DNA of 64,000 bases. It comes from JAFDYH01 sp049840875. GTDB taxonomy: Bacteria; Bacteroidota; Bacteroidia; Chitinophagales; Chitinophagaceae. Each line of letters opens with the position of its first letter. The stretch's first letter is position 1. The notes beneath the pieces were generated by a model, which saw only the letters and a program-made list of their open reading frames with translations, made no database searches and was not told where the DNA came from. Of this stretch, positions 58,892 to 64,000 are shown piece after piece. The stretch is taken from positions 682,001 through 746,000 of the forward strand of contig JASGJE010000019.1 of NCBI GenBank assembly GCA_049840875.1, read 5' to 3'. The translations under genes were made by a program, and so were the position numbers.

Positions 58892-60265
58892 TTACTTCTT
58901 AACATCTATTTCCACCGCGCCTGATTTTCCTTTCTCGCCATACTTCCTTGCTGCTTCTTCAGGGTTAAGCTGAATAAATGTATAAGTCTTTGCTGCGAGA
59001 TCAACAGTGCTGTTAAGAGCGATTGCTGTACCGTCAATAACAACAAGATGTACGTTATCGATAAAAGAAAACTTACCACTACCCGTAAAATGTTGCGTAT
59101 TCAGGTTAACAACAACGTTACTTCCGCTCACACCGATAGAATAATTTTCCGCTTTCCATGATAATTTGGAAGCATAAATTGTTCCAGATACGGGCACTGT
59201 TATAATGGAAGTATCGGTTCGATGATCGGGTGTGGTCACTACAACCTGGTGTGGGGTTATTGTTGGCAAAATACTTGGAGTGATTTGCGGTGTTGCAGGA
59301 GCAAAGCTTGATAGCAGCACGGCACCGGCAGGAATTAAGCGTTTCATATTTTCTGATTTTTTAGTTTGTTCAGGTATGATGCTGTTTCCGTTTGCCGTTG
59401 CAGTTTGTGTAGCAGAAATTTTATTTTCAGTCGGGTTAACTGAAGTTGAAGCGCCGGTTGATATCATTGTATTGTCTTTACGCATGCCGAAGTAGCTTAT
59501 GCTTATTGCAACTATACCAACTGTAGCAACTTTCAGCGCCGTAGTAACGTGGCTATAGCTATTGTAGTGAATAATAGAATTTACCTTCGTATTGATAGTA
59601 CTATTCCTGCTGATATTAAAATACTTCGCGTGTCGCGGCTGAATAGAAAAATCATGTAACTTTTTCATACGGGAAATGTTAATATGCCGCGTTCCGTAAA
59701 ATAGCGACAGCAGCATGATTCCCTTTTTATCGCGGCTTTTGTTTTTGGCCAGTAAAAGCCGGATCTTTTTTTTCGCTCTTGCGAGGTGTGATTTCGAGGT
59801 GCCTTCGGCAATACCCAGTTGTGCGGCGATTTCGGCATGACTAAAATGATCAATCATGAAGAGATTAAATACAAGCCTGTGATGTCCTGGTAATTGATTG
59901 ATGATGTGTAACAACTCGTTTTTCGTGATTGAGGTGTGTTGTGGTTCCTCCATTTCTTCCGCGATAACATTATCGGATAAATGATAGGAAGCGAAAGCTT
60001 CAAATTGTCGGACCTTTTTTTGCGTACGGATCCATTGTAAACTTTCATTTACGGCAATTTTGCGCAGCCATGCTTCGAGTGGCCCCTGGTTTTTAAAACC
60101 TGGAAATTTATCGATTGCGATAAGAAAAGCATGATGGGCGATGTCTTCAGACACCTGCCTGCTGCCTGTATACCGGTAGCAGATACCGATAAGTTTTCCA
60201 ATATTCTCCTGGTAAATGTCTTTCCAGAAGTTTTTCAACAGTTGATCCATAGCTGATTCATCCAA
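58892..60265 (-). CDS. ECF sigma factor fused to a membrane-anchored, plug-like C-terminal domain
   Basis: One 457-residue protein. Residues 1-180 are an ECF sigma factor: region 2 (NIGKLIGICYRYTGSRQVSEDIAHHAFLIAIDKF, then PLEAWLRKIAVNESLQWIR) and region 4 (LLHIINQLPGHHRLVFNLFMIDHFSHAEIAAQLG, then GTSKSHLARAKKKIRLLL). A hydrophobic helix follows at about 241-260, and a second signal-like stretch starts at Met307 (RLIPAGAVLLSSFAPA). The C-terminal 120 residues are strand-rich and end EEAARKYGEKGKSGAVEIDVKK, like the plug domain of TonB-dependent receptors. The frame has no stop between the parts. An alternative is two genes with a second start at 59347. Confidence 0.8.
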   Translation of the reverse strand: MDESAMDQLLKNFWKDIYQENIGKLIGICYRYTGSRQVSEDIAHHAFLIAIDKFPGFKNQGPLEAWLRKIAVNESLQWIRTQKKVRQFEAFASYHLSDNVIAEEMEEPQHTSITKNELLHIINQLPGHHRLVFNLFMIDHFSHAEIAAQLGIAEGTSKSHLARAKKKIRLLLAKNKSRDKKGIMLLSLFYGTRHINISRMKKLHDFSIQPRHAKYFNISRNSTINTKVNSIIHYNSYSHVTTALKVATVGIVAISISYFGMRKDNTMISTGASTSVNPTENKISATQTATANGNSIIPEQTKKSENMKRLIPAGAVLLSSFAPATPQITPSILPTITPHQVVVTTPDHRTDTSIITVPVSGTIYASKLSWKAENYSIGVSGSNVVVNLNTQHFTGSGKFSFIDNVHLVVIDGTAIALNSTVDLAAKTYTFIQLNPEEAARKYGEKGKSGAVEIDVKK

Positions 60266-60392
60266 TCTGATGATGCAGGAAATGTAAATGGTGGCAGTAA
60301 AGCGAAATAAATTTTTATAAAGATAATTTCTTCTGTATCTGGTTTATAAAAAATTAAATACCTTAATTCTGAAACAAACCAGCACTACCACG

Positions 60393-61259
60393 ATGAGTGA
60401 AGAACTGAAATCTGACATGCCTGAGAGCGATGAGGAGTCGCCGCCAAAAGACGACGGGCAGCAACAAAATACCGAGAGTCCGCCGGCAACGACTGAAAAG
60501 CCTGTCAGTAAACCTGAACTAACATCAATTCCTCAACCACCAACATTAATGGAAGTACATCATCCCCATCATCCGACGCACAAAAAAAAGTGGTCTGAAT
60601 ACCTCCTTGAGTTTTTTATGCTTTTTCTCGCGGTATTTCTTGGTTTCATCGCTGAAAATATACGAGAGGAATCAGTTGAGCATCATCGTGAGAAGGAATA
60701 TATTCATTCCATTTGCGAGGATATAAAATCGGACACGTTGCAATCCGGTCGCGTACTTTCAAGGTTAAACAAAACATTAGTGGGTTTGGACAGTATCATG
60801 GATGCGCTGTCATCACCTGAAGTATCGACGAATTCAAATAACGTCTATCGCATCTGGAATAAATATATTGGTTTTGCCGATTTCGTATCAAATGATGGAA
60901 CGATACAACAATTGAAAAACAGTGGTGGGTTGCGTTTGATCCGTAATAAAGCGGTAGCTGACAGTATCATGAAGTATGACGCTTTCGTAAAAGCTTTTAA
61001 TATGCAGGCGACGTTAATGAATGGCGCTCTTGCCGATCAGCATATTTACTCTCAATTATTCGATTTCATCAGCTTGAAAAAGAATCCTGATTCGCCGGTC
61101 CCCTTGACTGAGCAGGGTAAAAAGATGCTGAACGAAGCATATGCGAACCGGAGGGTATGGAAATACGGTATCGGTTCTTTAGTCTATCGCCTCGAAGATG
61201 TATATAAAGAAGGTAAAAGTATCCTGAAGTTTATTCAGGAACAATACATGGATGAGTAA
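60393..61259 (+). CDS. Membrane protein of unknown function (DUF6090-like)
   Basis: The protein has 288 residues. The first 65 residues are acidic, Pro/Glu/Ser-rich and disordered. An HPHHPTHKKKWSEYLLEFFMLFLAVFLGFIAENIREE segment provides one membrane helix, followed by a helical domain beginning HREKEYIHSICEDIKSDTLQS, with TIQQLKNSGGLRLIRNKAVADSIMKYDAF. The layout resembles Bacteroidota DUF6090 proteins of unknown function. It is divergent from the sigma/plug fusion, so the two may share a regulatory region. Confidence 0.65.
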   Translation: MSEELKSDMPESDEESPPKDDGQQQNTESPPATTEKPVSKPELTSIPQPPTLMEVHHPHHPTHKKKWSEYLLEFFMLFLAVFLGFIAENIREESVEHHREKEYIHSICEDIKSDTLQSGRVLSRLNKTLVGLDSIMDALSSPEVSTNSNNVYRIWNKYIGFADFVSNDGTIQQLKNSGGLRLIRNKAVADSIMKYDAFVKAFNMQATLMNGALADQHIYSQLFDFISLKKNPDSPVPLTEQGKKMLNEAYANRRVWKYGIGSLVYRLEDVYKEGKSILKFIQEQYMDE

Positions 61260-61336
61260 CCGGCTGTGGACTGCAAATAAATGAAAACATATAGGCTGGA
61301 AATACAGCAAAGAAACTTACAATAAAATCACTTACC

Positions 61337-62302
61337 ATGATAAGAAACCATTTACCTGGAGGCTTTCTCCTTTTGATTTTATTTTTTGTGGAATCCATCA
61401 AAGCACAGCAAAATAATTTTAATGAAGATTATTCTCCCTATGTTATAGAGATAAAAAACTGGAAGGGTAAAATTTTACGTGAAGGCCCACCAATGCCTGA
61501 CAGTAATGCAAAAACAATTTTAAAACCTTCAACAAAGATGATTGAACGGCCTGGCGGCTTGATACCACTGAGGATTTTCAAACCCGCCAATATTCGAGCT
61601 GTTGTTTTGGATATTCATGGCGGTGGCTGGAGTGCAGGAATGGCTGCTTTCAATGATAGGTATAATGATGAGTTGGCAAGAACATGCAGCGTTGCGGTGG
61701 TAAGTGTCGATTACCGATTGGCACCTGATTATCCTTTTCCTGCATGTATTGAAGATTGCTATGCGGCAGCAAAATGGATAGTAGACAACGTGATGAAGGA
61801 GTTTAAAACAGATAAGATGTTCATCGCGGGTGGATCTGCAGGTGGTCATCTCGCTGCTGTCACTACACTTTATGTGAGAGACTCATTGCATGCAATCAAT
61901 ATGGTGAAGGGAGTGAACCTGGAGTATGGGTTATATGACTTTTCTGGCACGCCTTCATTCAGGATGGCTACTGATTCTACGCCATTCCTGAGCCGGCAGA
62001 TAATAGATATGACAGTTGAAATGCTTATGCCTGGCTGGACTATGGATCAAAAGAAAGACCCAAAATATTCCCCTTTATATGCTAACCTGCATGGCCTGCC
62101 GCCAGCAATCTTTACCGTTGGAACGGCCGATCCCTTGCTGGATGACACTTATTTTATGGAGGCAAGGTGGAGAGGTGCGGGCAATAAAACATATCTCGCT
62201 GTTTACCCGGAATGCCCACACGCATTTGACAGCCTTCCAGTGAAGATGGCGGACATCGCAAAGGCAAAAATTTTTAAGTGGATTATTAAGCAGCTCGACT
62301 AA
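61337..62302 (+). CDS. Alpha/beta hydrolase, lipase/esterase (HSL) family
   Basis: The protein has 321 residues with a signal peptide (GGFLLLILFFVESIKAQ, cleavage near residue 24). The HSL marks are VLDIHGGGWSAGMAAF (oxyanion hole HGGGW), VDYRLAPDYPFPACIEDCYAA, the nucleophile elbow IAGGSAGGHLAA, the Asp region FTVGTADPLLDDTYF and the catalytic His in YPECPHAFDSLP. Substrate unknown; short-chain esters are usual. It is likely periplasmic and stands as a single gene. Confidence 0.9.
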   Translation: MIRNHLPGGFLLLILFFVESIKAQQNNFNEDYSPYVIEIKNWKGKILREGPPMPDSNAKTILKPSTKMIERPGGLIPLRIFKPANIRAVVLDIHGGGWSAGMAAFNDRYNDELARTCSVAVVSVDYRLAPDYPFPACIEDCYAAAKWIVDNVMKEFKTDKMFIAGGSAGGHLAAVTTLYVRDSLHAINMVKGVNLEYGLYDFSGTPSFRMATDSTPFLSRQIIDMTVEMLMPGWTMDQKKDPKYSPLYANLHGLPPAIFTVGTADPLLDDTYFMEARWRGAGNKTYLAVYPECPHAFDSLPVKMADIAKAKIFKWIIKQLD

Positions 62303-62424
62303 CGCAGAAATTGCGATACCGACATTGCATGCAGATCAATTTATAATTTGATAGAACAGGTAGACCTGTGCGAAAGGGAGCAATCTCATTTCTATATGCA
62401 TCAGGATTCGTCACATCATTTTTA

Positions 62425-64000
62425 TTATTCCGTTCGGAGTGATTTCACCGGGTTTGTGTTCGCGGCCTTTATAGATTGAAAGCTGATAACAATAAGTGCA
62501 ATTACCAAAGCCGACATCGCTGCAATGAAAAAGACTGTCCAGCTCATTGTGATGCGGTATGCAAAATCCTGCAACCAGGCATGCATGGCGAACCAGGCAA
62601 TAGGAAAAGCGATAACAGCCGACAGCGCTACTAATTTCAGAAAATCCTTGGAAAGTAAAAGAGTGACCCCCTGCACTGATGCTCCGAGAACTTTACGGAT
62701 ACCGATTTCCTTACGGCGACGTGCAGCCGTAAAAATAGACAGGCCAAATAAACCGAGGCAGGCAACAAATAGCGATAGTCCTGTAATAACGCCGAATATT
62801 TTTCCCATTCGTTGTTCGGATCGGTAAAGAGAATCAAAATCTTCGTCCAGAAAGCTATAGTCAAACGGGAGACCTGGTGCAAATTTCTTCCACGTGCTTT
62901 CTATAGCGGCTACATCCGGGGCCGCAGATCCGCCACTAAGCCTGACCGTTATATAGGAAGAGTTAACATAGTAGGTTTTAGAAGAGTTATGAAACAATGC
63001 AAAAGGTTCGACTGCGTCATGCAGGGAAGAAGTGTTAAAATCTTTTACAACCGCGATGACTTTAAATTTCTGGTCGTTGCCGGGATAATCGAGAATCTTA
63101 CCCACAGGGTCCTTCCAACCGATTTCGGTGGCTGCTTTTTCATTAAGAATAACTGATGCAGAATCATTAAATGCATCGGAGAAGTTGCGTCCCTTCAGCA
63201 CTTTAATTTGCAGAGTGGGAATAAAATGTTCGTCAACCATATAAGACGACAGGCCGAGATCCGTGATAAGGGGCTTGTCTGTCTCAACAGCTTCCGGAAC
63301 ATAACCATCTCCGAAATTACCTTTTGTAGGAATACTGCCGGAGCGGGATGCTCCTGCAACGCCTGCAAGCTTGCTCAATTCAATCCGGAATGGTTCTTCA
63401 TTATTGCCAAGCCGTGCAGTATTGGCGATCTCAAGCACTCTGTCTTTATTCAGGCCCATGTCTTTATTCTGGGTGTACCGGAGCTGTTGGAATACCACGA
63501 GTGTGCAAATGATTAATACTATCGATACCGTAAACTGAAAGATGACGAGCCCGTTCCTGATGAAAAGATTTTTGAAATTGTTTTTCAAAATGCTTAACCC
63601 TTTTAATACCTGTACGGGGTTAAACGAGGTAAGGTAAAATGCAGGATAGATTCCTGCTAAAAATCCGATCAGCACACATAGACCCGTTATTGTAACGAAA
63701 GTAACCGGTGAAAGCAGTGAACTGAATTCAATCGATCGACCTGAGATATGGTTGAATGATGGCAACAGGATAAAGGCAAGAATGAATGCCGAAAGTGCGG
63801 ATATAAAACTGTATAGCATCGCTTCTGACAGAAACTGCCTGACCAGTTGCCTTGACTCAGACCCCAGCACCTTGCGTATTCCGACTTCTTTCGCTCTTGT
63901 TGAAGACTGGGCTGTGGAAAGATTCATAAAATTTACACAGGCAAGAAAAACGATGAATACGCCGATCGCGGCAAAAATGTAAATGTATTTTATATCGCTC
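62425..64000 (-). CDS. ABC transporter permease, MacB/FtsX-like (5' end outside window)
   Basis: The frame is open to the right edge of the window, so this is the C-terminal part of a larger permease; the Met at 63927 is internal. Two copies of the ERTREIGIRKVLGAS-type motif occur: STRAKEVGIRKVLGSESRQ near the left and RRRKEIGIRKVLGASVQG near the end. Several helices and a large periplasmic domain (SGSIPTKGNFGDGYVPEAVETDKPLITDLGLS) lie between. This is the FtsX-fold MacB_PCD layout common in Bacteroidota. It probably works with a separate ATPase in lipoprotein or antimicrobial export. The visible part has 525 residues. Confidence 0.88.
   Translation of the reverse strand, partial: SDIKYIYIFAAIGVFIVFLACVNFMNLSTAQSSTRAKEVGIRKVLGSESRQLVRQFLSEAMLYSFISALSAFILAFILLPSFNHISGRSIEFSSLLSPVTFVTITGLCVLIGFLAGIYPAFYLTSFNPVQVLKGLSILKNNFKNLFIRNGLVIFQFTVSIVLIICTLVVFQQLRYTQNKDMGLNKDRVLEIANTARLGNNEEPFRIELSKLAGVAGASRSGSIPTKGNFGDGYVPEAVETDKPLITDLGLSSYMVDEHFIPTLQIKVLKGRNFSDAFNDSASVILNEKAATEIGWKDPVGKILDYPGNDQKFKVIAVVKDFNTSSLHDAVEPFALFHNSSKTYYVNSSYITVRLSGGSAAPDVAAIESTWKKFAPGLPFDYSFLDEDFDSLYRSEQRMGKIFGVITGLSLFVACLGLFGLSIFTAARRRKEIGIRKVLGASVQGVTLLLSKDFLKLVALSAVIAFPIAWFAMHAWLQDFAYRITMSWTVFFIAAMSALVIALIVISFQSIKAANTNPVKSLRTE

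Noticed and set aside
58651..58902. Open frame of 83 aa between the SDR and sigma fusion genes
   Set aside because: Starts inside the SDR leader region and shows mixed hydrophobic and basic residues without pattern or a ribosome-binding site.

Overview
The window is chromosomal DNA from a member of the Bacteroidota, most likely family Chitinophagaceae. The 16S rRNA has the Chitinophagaceae-type signature regions. The promoters follow the Bacteroidota pattern (TTG, 19-21 nt, TAnnTTTG), not the E. coli pattern. The gene families are typical of this group: DUF1080, DUF4399, DUF6600, DUF6427-like, DUF6496, and SusC/TonB-plug-like tails. The DNA is AT-rich, mostly single genes or short operons with good hairpin terminators between convergent genes. 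I see no prophage, insertion sequence, CRISPR array or plasmid functions.

Layout. 1-3.4 kb: end of an AsmA-like protein, a DUF2911 lipoprotein, an SRPBCC protein and an ABC-2 permease. 3.5-8.4 kb: a GNAT-like protein overlapped by an unlisted 53-residue gene, folK, a deoxynucleoside kinase, an MFS transporter gene broken by three frameshifts, a Tat-exported metallo-beta-lactamase-fold hydrolase, and a cysteine-cluster protein. 8.6-17.4 kb: glycine decarboxylase gcvP with a DUF1080 gene behind it, secreted or lipoprotein envelope genes, a membrane-anchored J-domain protein and an ABC-F ATPase. 17.4-31 kb: a 36-residue membrane protein with its own promoter and terminator, an alpha/beta hydrolase, the potassium transporter kup, two conserved Bacteroidota proteins, purQ, a DsbD alpha-domain protein followed by full-length DsbD, a sigma-70 family factor, and uvrA.

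31.5-37.3 kb holds a complete rRNA operon in the order 16S, tRNA-Ile(GAT), tRNA-Ala(TGC), 23S, 5S. It is driven by three tandem promoters and carries visible long-range processing stems around 16S and 23S. A 20-nt copy of the 5S 3' end lies just downstream.

37.6-64 kb: a Tat-dependent SGNH hydrolase, rpsT, sucA (2-oxoglutarate dehydrogenase E1), a YihY-family protein, a DUF6496 basic protein, a three-gene RND efflux operon, cutC, a ConA-like secreted protein, a single-domain response regulator, stress-type small proteins, several alpha/beta hydrolases including a CocE/NonD enzyme, an SDR plus AraC pair, and the edge of a MacB/FtsX-like permease. At 58.9-60.3 kb a sigma-70 factor is fused through a transmembrane helix to a C-terminal domain ending like a TonB-receptor plug. 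This fusion is the most unusual protein in the window.

The window reads mainly as core housekeeping DNA with lineage-specific envelope and regulatory genes. The best candidates for novelty are the sigma/plug fusion, the GNAT-like and small-protein pair, the 36-residue membrane protein transcript, and a candidate small RNA at about 42.06-42.15 kb.
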